This document shows positions 46,191-57,813 of a stretch of 64,000 nt of DNA, in pieces (the stretch's first letter is position 1; the number at the start of each line of letters is the position of its first letter). The position numbers were made by a program, and so were the translations under genes. Origin of the DNA: Utricularia gibba (Eukaryota; Streptophyta; Magnoliopsida; Lamiales; Lentibulariaceae); assembly GCA_002189035.1 (NCBI GenBank), contig NEEC01000002.1:4053001-4117000 (forward strand), read 5' to 3'. The notes beneath the pieces are model-generated. The model ran no database searches and was not told the origin of the DNA. It saw nothing but the letters and a program-made list of their open reading frames with translations.

Positions 46191-47103
46191 ACCACCATCT
46201 ATCATCACCACCTAGGAGTAGATGGTGCAAAATTTCTAGGATCACTCTATAAAACTAGAATGAGCTTCTAGTAGTAGATGAGTCCTCGCTTAAATGAGGC
46301 AAAGTGAGTGAGAAAATATTCAAGAGCATTATGATCACTCTTGAATGTTGTTTCCACAACAAATTTTAAAAAGAATTAAAATGTAAAACACACAAAAGGT
46401 GTAGTACAAGTATTGATCATAGAAAGTGATTAGTTATTCATGAATCCTAATTTAACGAAGGGCATTATAGAAAGAGTATAATGTGTGCACCCGAAGACAT
46501 GTGAAACGTTATTGAATCTAGGGAGGAAATGGAATATTAAAAACCAAAAATTGGAAGGAGAAGTCTCCAAACCCAGAAACATGAAGTTTTGGCGCGAAAG
46601 ACCATACATGCATGAACTCAAAGTAAACTAGAGAGAAGATAGAGAAAATTGTTTTAGAGAGATGATGTACCATGTCTAAAACTAAAGTCTAGAAAGAGAA
46701 AAGTTTCTTTATCTAACACTTGTAAGACACTTAAATTTTGTTGCTGATTTAATGTGACTTGTAAGACAACCATATGCTACTCTAACCCTACAGCATAATC
46801 ACTAATCCTTCTGTTTGCCTTGACTATGTCCAGCATATCACGGCTCATCATCAACAACTTCTCTTCTTTGAGAAATCATGGAAGATGTCTTTTAGTGAGA
46901 TCTTTGTTTGTCATATAGTATTGCCACATTTTTCAACTATTGTCGTGTATATTTTCGAGCTATGTACTTAAATTCAACTAAACTTAAGAAAATATAAGAT
47001 GAAGTAAAACAATAAAGATAAATAAAATAGTATAAGAAAACCTTATAATTCCAATTCTAGACTTCTAAATATACAACTATAATCACATTACCTAGAGAAT
47101 GAT
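46191..47103. other. Spacer with a short family C fragment
   Basis: 46347-46460 resembles the minus-strand end of family C (TGTTTCCACAACAAATTTT, GTGTAGTACAAGTATTGATC). The rest is AT-rich and unassigned; the ORF 46430-46621 is not family-like. Confidence 0.4.
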
Positions 47104-48252
47104 TGATAAACAAAAAATTTGTGCAAGTCGTTAAATTGCAATTTTTCCTATCAAATAAATTTAAAACCTAATACATATTCAAGCATAATATAATTATGAG
47201 TATAGTGGTTAGGGTCGAACACAAAGAGCAGGTGCTTGTCATGTGAGAGTTAATGCATGAAATCAATGTCACGTTAATGGATTTGGTTTTAACTAGGACT
47301 AAGGCAAAACTACGATGGAATGTAGTAAAGAAAAATAGCAAGCTTGGGACTCGGTGGTTTATAATATGAAATGGGTGATGCCTTGAGATTTCTAGGGGAT
47401 ATATGCTTATGACTAAACAAGCTCACATAAACTATAAATCATATAACTACCTCACAAGGTCTAGGTCTATCCGGACTCTTGTTTTCCCCTTAATCTTTGG
47501 TCTACCTCTAATTAGGGTTATTAAGCTGGGTTTCACTACTTGCCCCTCCCGAATCTATTCTGGTTTGTTAAGAAGGTGACGTGACTTATGGTTTATTAGA
47601 TCTAAAAATTGATTAGCACATCTACCCCCCTTTCACCCCAAGACACCTTCCTAAGTGTTTAGCCACTCATGCCAAGGGAAAGGAAAACGTTTTCATAGCA
47701 TATCATCAGCATCATTCTGGTTTCAAAGTTAAACAACAACAAGCAATGCATAACAGAAATAGAAAAGACAAATTGTTCATGCAGTAAATCTAAAACTAGT
47801 CTTAGCTAGGAATAGTATGCATCAAGAACGAAAATAAATCTTTAAAGAGAAGCTGTGTTCTTCTGGTTCGTCGTTCCCTTCCTTTTTTCCACCCTAGAAA
47901 AATCTCCATAAAATGTGTCTTGAGTCTCCAATGGGGAGATCTACTTTCTATCTCCATCATCTCCCCCTTTTTGTCTAAAATCTCACTTTTCATCTCCTTG
48001 GATTTTGTGTGTACTCCTTTTCAAACTTCTGCTACCTTCTCTGCCACTACACCTACACTGTTCATATTCGGCTCCTTGGGCTTTGTGTTGTGACCTATGC
48101 TGCATTACTCGAAAGAAACTATTAGAAGGGACTTAAATAACACTACTACAACACTATGCAAAAAAATATGGAACTAGGCAATAAAACATAATTTTTGTAG
48201 CACAATATGAGTAATTTTCATATATTCAATCACTCAAAAATATGTGTTATCA
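47104..48252 (+). repeat. Solo LTR, family B, complete with target duplication
   Basis: 1,149 bp, TGATAAACAAAAAATTTGTG to AAAAATATGTGTTATCA, flanked by ATGAT on both sides (47099-47103 and 48253-48257). This is the complete reference copy for family B. It has no coding capacity. Confidence 0.92.
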
Positions 48253-48257
48253 ATGAT

Positions 48258-49586
48258 ACAAAATATAATGGTAAAATATCACTAATCATTAACTTCAACC
48301 AAATTCGCAATGACTATTCATACCATGGGGTCACTAAAGCTCGTCCCAAAAACTCCATATTCAGTGTGTAAGGATCATGGAGTGAGATATGCATAAAAGT
48401 GCAATTCCTAAATATGCAGTTGAAATACACAAATGCTGATCATATCACTCCTACATTTCATAGACTGATGCACTTAATGCCACACATAGAGCCTCAAGTC
48501 AAAGCTTTAGCCCTCCTATGGAAACTAAGTTTCTTGAGGGAGGGAGGGGGACACCTATTGCCTATTGATGTACACAGAAAAGGAGAGGCTAATGTTGAGT
48601 TCATGTGAGTAGGAGTATGCTGGAAATGACCATATCAATAATAAGTTATATTATAATAACAATTCCCCTCCTTATGAAATGCTGACTAACATGCCAATTT
48701 CCATTTGTTAAGATGATAAGATGAAAAACCTCATAATATCATGCCCATAAAGAAAATGTAAGAAAAACACTTTTGTAATCACAAGACTGAAGTTAAGTGT
48801 ATAAATCCAAGAATTAGTGTGAGGTCGCACATTTGTACCCCAACTCCATCCATTGTCTCTCTCGTTGATCAATGACTTGCTTCCGCCTTTCCGCTAACAT
48901 TTTCACCTCTCTCTCTTCTTCTTTTTTTATTTACAAGCTAAAGTATGGGGATCCATTGCTCGAATCTCACGTCACATCTAACAGTTAATACATTCAGGGG
49001 ACCCTATGATGCCTGTGTTCTCATTGACGGTTTGGAAGCCGAAATCCCAAAGCCTCCATGCTCGCGGCTTTAGAGCTTGAGACTCGTCGTCAACTCAATT
49101 GGGATTGGATTGCTCAAAAGGTGTTTGGGAGCGCACTTGGCCTAAGGAATTGAGGAGGGACTTGATGGTCTTCCTGATTTTCATGAGGGCCGGAGCGAGG
49201 CCTTCTTTTTGTAAACTAAAGGCAGGCAGGCAGGCCAGGCACTCTAGGGAAAATGTTTTAAACAAATTACAAGGAAAATGAGAGTGGGGCGGGGGGTAGG
49301 GTGGTGGTGGTGGTTTAGTAAATAAAACATTTATTAGGTGATAACGGCTCCTCCATCCCGTCGAGGGACGTGGAAGCATCAAGGACGCGCCCATCTGACG
49401 TCACCGTGCACATTTGATTAATGCGGATTCTAGAGGGAGTTTACCAAATAAAACACTCGATTAATAAAATAGGCAATCTGTTTTCCGGTAAAATAAAAAC
49501 AGAATCGGAATCCAGGAAATGGAATTAGCAGAATTCTGATTTCAGGGTATACGCCATCTAACTCGTTGGAGGTTGCAAGCATCGGA

Positions 49587-49588
<2 letters not shown>
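48258..49588. other. Intergenic region upstream of the membrane protein gene
   Basis: No gene recognised. From about 48960 the base composition rises, and ORFs 49095-49394 (minus) and 49099-49281 (plus) overlap without family resemblance. This may be promoter-proximal sequence or a decayed gene. Confidence 0.4.

Positions 49589-49620
<32 letters not shown>
49589..49620. repeat. (GA)n microsatellite upstream of the membrane protein gene
   Basis: About 16 GA units ending in a G run, roughly 150 bp upstream of the start codon at 49767. GA/CT tracts in this position are common in plant promoters and 5' leaders; any regulatory role here is unproven. Confidence 0.95.
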
Positions 49621-49624
<4 letters not shown>

Positions 49625-49766
49625 GTTAAATGGGTGGTCAAAAAGGTTTCATGAAAGGCGAACATTAATTAAATTGGTGGTCCATCGGATATTAATAACC
49701 CAAAAAGTATATCCTCTTTAATTCAGAGAAAGGAATCATTCTGCGACATACTGCACATTGAGCAGA

Positions 49767-50383
49767 ATGAGTGGCGGCGGCACCCGTTTAAGCAACCTCG
49801 GAATCGCGCTCGCCACCATTCTCTTATTCACGCTACTAGTCCTCATCGCGCAACTTCTCTACGTTTTATGGCACCGCGGAGTATTTCGCCGATGCAGCAG
49901 CGGCGCCGTAGATGGATTCACCAAGTATCAATCCTCGAAATCGCCTTTCTCCTCCAAGGAATTCCTCTTTTTCTTCTGCATAAAACCGCATCGATGCGTC
50001 AACTCCAAATCCCTAAGCGCTACCTCCGATAATGACGATTCCAGTTTGAATCGGCGTGTGGAAGCGGATGTCGTCGAAATCGATGTTTTCAGGATGAACG
50101 GAATCGCGGGGTGCCCGGACCTCCCCGATTCTTGTTCACTATCATGGAAGAAGATTGGGAGGGGTGGGAGTCGCAGGCGGAAAAACTGCGGTGTTGTTCT
50201 GATAGAAGCATCAGCAAGCTTAGCCTGAAAGATTGCTTGAAATTGACACAAGAGACAGCTCCGGAAGACGGCCGCGAAAGCACCGATTCGACGCCGTATA
50301 CAACTCCCTGTGCTTCTCCGGCTTATTTCACTCCTTATACTTCGCCGTTGAGCGAGATATTTGGCGGTACTGCCGAGGGGTGA
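49767..50383 (+). pseudogene. Small single-pass membrane protein gene with one frameshift
   Basis: The ATG at 49767 starts MSGGGTRLSNLGIALATILL then FTLLVLIAQLLYVLWHRGVF and RRCSS: a short N-terminus, one strong membrane helix (residues about 13-33) and a basic Trp-His-Arg stop-transfer segment. KEFLFFFCIKPHRC and VVEIDVFRMNGI follow. Then the frame shifts near 50105-50115 (GCGGGGTGCCCGG) and the conserved block continues in another frame as GPPRFLFTIMEEDWEGWESQ, later TPYTTPCASPAYFTPYTSPL, ending at 50383. This order (helix, FFC, DVFKLxGxxGPSRFLFTIKEE, TPCASPxYFTP) is that of a plant family annotated as membrane lipoprotein lipid attachment site-like, of unknown function. The shift means one base is missing: a recent pseudogene or an assembly error. 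Intronless, about 205 residues if intact. Confidence 0.75.
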
Positions 50384-50529
50384 GCCTCTAACCACCAGTT
50401 CCGGTAATGTGGAATCCAGGACATGAAATGCCGCAGTTCTGCATTTAAACGTCGTCATATCAATGACCCATGTTATTTTAAACTTGTAGCTCTGATTCAT
50501 CTTCTGTTTTACCTCTGTATTCAATTTGT

Positions 50530-50825
50530 TAGTGAGCGAAATGTAGCGCCTTATTAGAACGGACATGCTCGGGGCCGGCACTACCTCCGCCGCCGATAAC
50601 ATATTGCCCTCTGGGAAGAGCTGAGAAGGAGACGGCTGTTGCTGTTGCCGCTGCATCGCAAACCAAGTCCAAGTCTGTATCCTCCAAATCCTTGTTGTAG
50701 ATGAGATTTAGAGATGTGTTGGGAATCGGGATCTCGTGCACTGAGAGGCCCGGCAAATCGCACCCGTATTCATCATACTTTACTTTTTCTAAAAACATTT
50801 TAAATTTAATAATTTTAATCATCAA
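50530..50825 (-). other. GC-rich coding-like segment, unassigned
   Basis: All three minus-strand frames are open over about 250 bp, including LPGLSVHEIPIPNTSLNLIY and MQRQQQQPSPSQLFPEGNML. Base composition is far above the AT-rich DNA that follows at 50790. It starts 150 bp after the membrane protein gene. I cannot name a family; it could be the remains of a gene end or of that gene's duplicated flank. Confidence 0.25.
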
Positions 50826-51630
50826 TTCTAATAATAAATTATTTTTATTTAATTAATCCATTGATTTGATTTTTCATATTTTTTCCATTTTTATTTCGAA
50901 TGCTTGATTATCATTGATAGATTATCATCATCGTTATTTAAAGTTATTATTCATCCGTTATCATTGTAATTTTTGTTTGTTTTTTTTGCATGTTGAATTT
51001 CTAATTTAGAATTTATATTCTTGAATTTATGGATGTGATGATATGATATTTTTAAATTCTTAATTGTTTAGTTCTAATATATTTATGTTCATTTTTTATT
51101 CAATTAGAATTATATAAATATCTTATGATCTCGTAATAATGACATAAATAATCTATGAAAATTTATTTATAAAACTCTAATTAGATCTATCTCAAAAGGA
51201 AATGCACATATTCATTGCAATATTTATAATTCAACATTCACTGGATCATAGTAAAAAGTTAGAGATAATCTAATAAAACTTCCAAGAAGTAGAGTAAGCA
51301 TATATCAAAATCAAAGCAAAACACAAGCTGTTGAAATCAAAAAAGACTTGATGAAGAAGATTTTGTGAGGACTTTTGAGTAAGAAGGCTTCTATGGTATC
51401 TTTGCCTCCTAATAGGCTATTCGTTGCTCCTATAACCAGCTATATGATTCAAGTGCATACTCTTCAACTTCAAGAGGAAAAAATATTTAATATCCAAGAC
51501 AGAATTGAGACTGATAATGCAACATCAAAGTTTTTTATGCTTATGATTTCCTAGTTAGACTGCTAATTGAGACTGAAAATGTGAATATATTTTGTAAACT
51601 ACTAATTTATTTTTGCAATTCCATTATTTA
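50826..51630. other. AT-rich spacer, nothing clear
   Basis: Very AT-rich to 51250. From 51260 there are weak coding-like phrases in the orientation of the hAT remnant that follows, but none is diagnostic. Confidence 0.4.
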
Positions 51631-51960
51631 AGTTGTACATCACTGGATGTGAATCTTTTAAGAGGAAAGCATTTGAAGAATGAAAAAGAGCATGAGGTGA
51701 TTTACTATTATGTCTAATGGATGGACTGATACTAATATGAGAACATTGACTAATTTCTTTTACACCTTATAAATATATTAGGCGCCTTTTGATGAATTCT
51801 ACACCCTTCCATCTCCTTTCATCTTATTAGAGCGTGTTGTAGTTTTTTTATGGGTGAGCACATGGATTCAACTAGCATTGTTGTCATATATGGAGTTAAT
51901 ATCATTGAATATTCTCACAATTATAAAATCTATGGTATGCAACTACTATGCATCCAAAGT
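51631..51960 (+). pseudogene. hAT-like (DUF659) transposase fragment
   Basis: Around 51660-51760 a frame reads TIMSNGWTD then TNMRTLTNFF, clearly similar to the TIMSDGWTDxRxRTLINFLV core of DUF659-containing plant hAT transposases. A later frame near 51930 gives FYGMQLLCIQSFKG. Short, with shifts; the rest of the element is missing and a copia LTR fragment follows at 52059. Confidence 0.6.
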
Positions 51961-52058
51961 TTCAAGGGTACCATGACATTTATTTCTTAATGAAAAGAAT
52001 TATATTCAATATGTAACAAAAACAAATGGGTCAAAAAACCAATTAAACACATGCTTGA

Positions 52059-52187
52059 TGTTGGGTTTCTTGTAGACATCGTATGTCTCAAAAGCAGCGG
52101 AATTTTAAAAATTTTGAGAAACCCCAATCGCAGACCTTGGAATACGATATACATCAGACGAAGGGATGTTCAAAGTACCTTTCAGAT
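52059..52187 (-). repeat. Copia LTR fragment, copy 7
   Basis: 129 bp starting at the LTR terminus TGTTGGGTTTCTTGTAGACA and breaking off after AAAGTACCTTTCAG. Reverse orientation, like copies 1, 4 and 8. Confidence 0.88.
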
Positions 52188-52560
52188 GTTGGCTCCAATG
52201 ATCCACCATGTGGTACCATGTAACCCCATGGTAACACATGACACTACGGTACAATCCCAACACCATTTGTAGCAACCACCAAATACGATGCAAACAGGTG
52301 TTCAAGTGGGTGTGTCAACTGGAGCTTAACTTGTTATGTTCAAGCTGGAGTGTCAACTAGAGCTTAACTGGAGTGTTAACAATCCAGTACAACCTCTATG
52401 ATAGGTTCCGAATGGGAACCTAGGAAAACCACTAGCATCACAATGTCTAATGTAGTGCTACATTAACGGCGTCTAGGGGATGCCAGCCACTCGGTGTGCA
52501 TCCCCTCATCTTGCTCGTCACGCCACCTATTCCATGCCTGATTTCCTCCGAAAGATGTCA
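52188..52560. other. Unassigned flank of the second PIF/Harbinger element
   Basis: Contains a short direct repeat (GTGTCAACTGGAGCTTAACTTG near 52312 and GTGTCAACTAGAGCTTAACTGG near 52352; first 20 bases of each shown in part). No terminal repeat for the PIF element found here. Confidence 0.4.
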
Positions 52561-53600
52561 TCACGTCTTCTGCATCACTCGTGTCCCCAGGACCTGATCC
52601 TCCAGGGGATTGACCACCATCTCCTTACGAATGAGGTTATGGAGCAAAGCACATGCCAATACATAATGATTCTGTGTGTCTACTGAATAGTAACTAGTCA
52701 TCCGTAGTATACCCCACCACATCTTCATCAAGCCCCAAGCTCGTTCGATCAGATTTCTGGCTGTTTCATGCCACATGTTGAATAGCTCCTTCGCATTATG
52801 GGGTACTCCATTTCCCTGGCCCCACTCCTTCAAGTGATAATGGAATCCACGATATGTTGCCAAAAAGCCCTCCCTATTGGCGTATCCATTATCACATAGG
52901 TAATTTGTTCTTGTGTCATCATGTATACATGGTGCATAAAATCATTGGAATCACATGCACAAGGCCTAAACAAGTGAAATACCTAGGCGTACATGGAAGC
53001 CGTCGGATCGTGAGAGTACATCATTTAGCACCCGACTATCTACAGCAGACCCCTCCCACCCAACAAGCACATATATAAATTTCATATGTTCATTACATAC
53101 ACCCAACACGTTGGTTGATATCACACCCTTTTGATTTCTATACCTTGTAGCATCACATTTCTTAACTCGTATACTGATGTATGTACCATCTACGGCCCCA
53201 ACACAACCCTGCAAATTCATAATCAATTTTAGATACATTCTTAAAAAGAAGCACGAAAGATGTCTCAACCTGGAAGTATTTGAATTTTTCTTCGGATGCA
53301 CGTTCTCCAGCAACTACTGGGGTCCCTAAGAGCACCTCATGGAGGCAAAGCACCGCATGCAACACCTTTTGGAAGCACCGAGACAGTCTCGGTGCTCCTC
53401 CCATAGACGTGCTTATGCACCCACATTTTTTTATGATACCTAATATTCCTAAAAACATGCAAACCATCTCCGGAATGGTTACATACTTTCCAGCTTTAAA
53501 CTAGAACGATTTTCTAATAGGCTACATAAAATACCCAAGGCATCTCGGCTGATTCTCAAGTTCTCAATGGATGCGCTGTTCACATCACTCACCTACATAC
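52561..53600 (-). pseudogene. PIF/Harbinger transposase, second copy, nearly intact
   Basis: Minus-strand order: LRISRDALGILCSLLENRSS, a frameshift near 53490, KYVTIPEMVCMFLGILG, RCFQKVLHAVLCLHEVLL and SEEKFKYFQ; then a GT...AG intron of about 74 bp (donor GTTGAG, acceptor TTTGCAG, around 53281-53208); then GCVGAVDGTYISIRV with the first catalytic Asp, YRNQKGVISTNVLGVCNEHM and GWEGSAVDSRVLNDV with the second. A probable second intron (about 52985-52890) precedes NYLCDNGYANREGFLATYRG. NLIERAWGLMKMWW supplies the Glu, and ACALLHNLIRKEM ends the domain. The DDE triad and splice signals survive, so this copy is young compared with the one at 4-8 kb. The N-terminal frameshift argues against function. 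Confidence 0.85.
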
Positions 53601-54079
53601 TAATATACTCAACTTGTCTAGGAATCTTGTGTGTAAGGGAATACCTGCGTCTCACACTATATCCCCTACGGTATTTTTTTTCCAATGTAAGTCTACTAAC
53701 ACATTCATCTGCACCAAGTATTTGGTTAAAACTGCCGCGGTCGCACTCAAGATGACATGACCCTCCTTGAAAAAATCCATGTCCCCTCAACAGTAGCAAA
53801 AATCGAGCAAAATAAATCCACACACACAGCACCACGGATTCTGAATTGGAAAGTCACAGATAAAAACCCACTATGTGGTGTTGCTGTGGTTGCCCTTATG
53901 CAGTGCTACCATGGACCAACCCACGAAGAATAGAAAGCACACTTACTGGAAGACCCACCCTTTTTGCGCTCAAAGAACACGTGACGTCGTCGGCAAATCA
54001 CAAACAATGTCTGGTTTGTAGATCTGTGTTCCAATATGGTTCACCCGAGGGCAAAAGTGGAAGCGGCGAGCTAGGTTTA

Positions 54080-54246
54080 GCTAAACCGACCCCCCTTAGG
54101 TTTAGCTAAACCCAGCTCCATGGGTTCTCGCCCGGTTTATGGTCAACAGGAGTTTTTTTTTACCCACTTGAAACCCACAAACCAAACGTGGGTTTATGTT
54201 TAAACCCACGCCGCAACCCACCTTAACCCAGTAACCAAACGTGCCC
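54080..54246 (-). repeat. PIF/Harbinger terminal inverted repeat and subterminal repeats
   Basis: Read on the minus strand the end is GGGCACGTTTGGTTACTGGG, the type of GGGC.CGTTTGGTT terminus common in plant PIF/Tourist elements. Inside it are repeats of GGGTTTA and AACCAAACGTGGGTTT in both orientations and the motif TTAGGTTTAGCTAAAC twice. The base after the repeat is T (TGA), against the expected TTA/TAA duplication. The matching left end was not found. Confidence 0.6.
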
Positions 54247-54725
54247 TGAATGAACTCCCTAACTACACATTATTTCTCAGCTAAGTCACAAACTTGTTGT
54301 ACCATTGTTTCTCTAGCTCTACATACATATGCACATTTAATTCCTCTATGTGGTGTAAAAACACTATAGACTCATCACACATGCTTGACCCTCATTTGCT
54401 TCTCCCCAATATCCTCAGCAAGTCAACAATATTATGTGACATTTGATTATGTGAAGGGTAACCTCATTTCACAATCCTTGATTTCAATTTGGTTAGGAGG
54501 AATTGAATTTGAACCTTAGTTAATGATTTAAATGTCTCTCTCTATTTTTTTTTGGAGGATGAATTGAACACAATAGGTTATTTGCAAGCTTGTTGTGACT
54601 ATCCTTCTTCATTCAATATTTATTCTACTTATGCTTCTATGTCTGCCTATGAGTCCTCATTTCCTATCTCCAAACTCTAGGCTCATCACTTGAGGGCCCT
54701 TGCTTTATTAGTCTTGAATAGATAT
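54247..54725. other. Unassigned spacer
   Basis: AT-rich, no family-like ORF; nothing recognised. Confidence 0.4.
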
Positions 54726-55798
54726 TGTAAAGTGTCATTTTCAATTTGTTTATTATCTGTTATTACATGTTAATTAGGTATTAAGTTGCCCAATTAGGAG
54801 TTAAATTGATAAGTATTCTATTTTCCTAGAAAAATCCTATTTTTGTATTTTGTACATATTTTGTTGCCTTTTTTTTGTGCACTTTCACCCAAAATGTCAG
54901 GAGACAGGCTTGGAGTGTTGCAGGAGACTAGACTCTGACGTTTCGTACCTTGCACGCGATTTGGGTCAATTGTGAATAGAAGACTGACACTAGTCAAGAC
55001 CCCTGTCTTACGGCATGTCAGAGTATGTAGCGATGATTGGACACTTACTTGCATGCATGAGAAAGCTGGTGATGCACGTAAGACAAAAAGAATGATAGAA
55101 GGGGAGTAGAGGAAGTTAATGCACATGGAAATGAATTAAAGCAAACATGGAACAATCTTTTTTGGACATTCTTTTCACTTTGTTCTTCCACTAGAACTTT
55201 CGTTCTTCCTCTCCACTAAGGGAGGAAGAACGCCTTCCACGCATCATGTTGCAGTCTTTCTATAATGTCTCCCAGTTATGCTTCATGAGTAGCAAGCCAC
55301 TTCTCGGGGATTTTGATGAAGAGCAAGGTGAAGAGCATCATCTCCAACCCTATAAGTTTGAGGGAGATAGCAAATATTTTGTGACCGAGGGACCACAATA
55401 GTGGATACGTAGTGACCTTGTACCTACCACTGGTCATTAGCAACAGCTGGGCACATGCGCAGAATTCAGTTTTGAAGCTAATCGATGACAATTCTCTTGT
55501 CTTCTCAATCGCCCAAGGGGGAATCACATGAGACTTTTCCTATGCCTCCTTGTCAATGAGAGTGTAAGGGAGAGTAGTCTATTCATTGCTCCCATAACTA
55601 GTTATTTGGAACAAATCAATGAAAGCTGAGGCGAGGATAGACAAAAGGAGGAAATGGAATCTATTTCACAGGAACTGCGTCCCTTAGTCAAGGTCTATTA
55701 CTTGCGTTGTATCTTTTATTTATGTATTTCAAAAACCCCCTTTTATTGTGTTTTATGTTTTTCCAAATTAAATTTTTTTGAGGAAACAACACGTAATA
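54726..55798 (+). repeat. LTR, family C, copy 3
   Basis: 1,073 bp, uninterrupted, TGTAAAGTGTCATTTTC to ACACGTAATA. It is the reference for locating the two insertions in the 4402-7623 copy. The flanks GATAT and GAAAG match at only three of five positions, so a decayed duplication is possible but not shown. ORFs 54818-55126 and 55276-55527 on the minus strand are not family-like. Confidence 0.75.
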
Positions 55799-56651
55799 GA
55801 AAGACATGGTATTCTTCCTTTGTGCCATGATGAAGAAGATCCTTATCAACCTTGGGTCGTGGATTGCCATGCACATGAATCGGGTTGCTTTGTGTAGTGA
55901 GCAAGTGCTTCCCTTTTATTCCCTATTCACTAGCTTGCGATGCATTTTCATGTTGATCTAACTACCAATACAGCAAAGATCAGTGCCCACTTTCGTTATT
56001 TAGATTTGGTTGATCTTTTCAGTGCAGCTATATCAAGGAAACTTTACGACACGCTACCTTCGTCCAATATGAACCAAGAGCAAGAAATCCATGATGCTAG
56101 TTCATCAGAGTCAATCCATAAGGTGACTCATCCGATGTTTTGCTAACCACTACTCCTACATCCCTTGACAAACAAACCCTCATACTGGCCTTACAAGAGA
56201 TCGAAAGTTGACTTGTCACCATAGTTATGTTTCCTTTATCAAACTATTTCTTTTGTTGGTCATCAAAATGATTTTTGTATTTTTTTACGTTTACATTTGC
56301 TTATATATTTTTCTTTGTGTTGAGTCTATCCCATGTCATGCTTCCTTAATTAGATGAAATCTATGATTAGTCATACCTTATGATTGATTCATAAGGTATT
56401 AGGAAACCTTTTAGATGTGTGTCCTTACTTCAGATATATTGCTTTAAAGACATTCATTCGGGATCATACTTGTGAAGTATACTTTCAAAGTCGTTTGTGG
56501 TTAATTCTCAGCCTAATAACATCCGTAAAAAAAAGGATACCAATGATAAGAACTGCATGGAAAATTAGTTGAACAACAAAACTCATTATTTATAAACAAA
56601 GAATAAGACTTTGTGATCCAAGTAGTTCTTCCTCAAAGAGGGATGCTTTTC

Positions 56652-56702
<51 letters not shown>

Positions 56703-57813
56703 GAATATGTATTTGAGGTCTAGAGTTCTTTTGTTCCTATGTAGATATGAATAAAGAGAGTGATTCTCTATTGTCTCGTTTCCATTTATGTTGCTTAAGT
56801 TGAATTCCTTCAATTGATTCAAAGAGTATAGAATGAAGTTGAAGGAGATATATGCTTTAAGGGAGAAATAGATTACCTTAGTCATGTGTCATGATTATGG
56901 TCTTGAGTGAGTCATGGATTGTTATTCTATTTTCATACTTAATGTCAAACATGATATATGATGAAAATTTTGCAAGTGCATAGAAATTGTTGAAATAATA
57001 AATATAGATCATCTCCATATAGAATTGAGTATTTTTGAATTTTCTAAAAACAACTTGAAACAAACGAGAATAAAACAAAACAAAATGATTTTGAAAGCAA
57101 TAGAAATAAAAAATTTTTATTAAAGATTTACCATGCTAAAACTCACACATGTGTGTGTATGTAAATCTTGAAGAATAACCTATTTGCACAAGTTATGGGA
57201 GTATTATTCTAAAGTGTTGCTACTTGATATATGTTATATCATCATTCCTCTTTTAATAGGATTACAAAATCAACCACACCATCAAAGGTATTTGATCTCT
57301 TGTGATAACCTATATTTTTGCAAGACTCGATCCTAATCCCAACACCTCACATCCTCACATATAAACTAGGTAGAATGTACTTTATCAATGATGTCAAATC
57401 AAACTCTCCTACTTAGTTACTTAAGGTCAATCCGAGATTCTCCGACACTCTCTTAGATTTATGTGGTACTAAAAATTAAGTTGGTTAAAAATACATTGCA
57501 AAAAACAAAATCAAACATCAAACTAAATGTTAAAGAATATGGTAAATCTATCACATGTGAAAGGGCTTGCACAATCAAGGCTTCATCACAAATCATCCGT
57601 CGCAAGTACCTACATGTGAATACTTAATACTAACATGAAAATAAACAAGAAAGTAGAAAAAAAGATAAAAGGGAATAGTGGTCAAAGATGTGTCTAATAA
57701 TTAAAAAGCAAGGAATTTACAACAGTGAATATCTTAATCTTATATTGGGCTTGTTTGATAACCTTAAATAAATTTTTCTATCCAAATCTTTTATCTATAT
57801 ATTTCTAGGTCAG
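55799..57813. other. Non-coding region with an (AG)n tract
   Basis: No recognised gene. A short ORF at 55940-56146 has no family resemblance. From 57100 on the sequence is AT-rich without repeats matched elsewhere. Confidence 0.4.
56655..56697. repeat. (AG)n microsatellite
   Basis: About 21 AG units; the serine-leucine run of the overlapping minus-strand ORF derives from it. Confidence 0.97.

Noticed and set aside
49928-50656. 242-codon minus-strand ORF
   Set aside because: It is mostly antisense to the membrane protein gene, whose plus-strand motifs are clear; the antisense product has no family resemblance.
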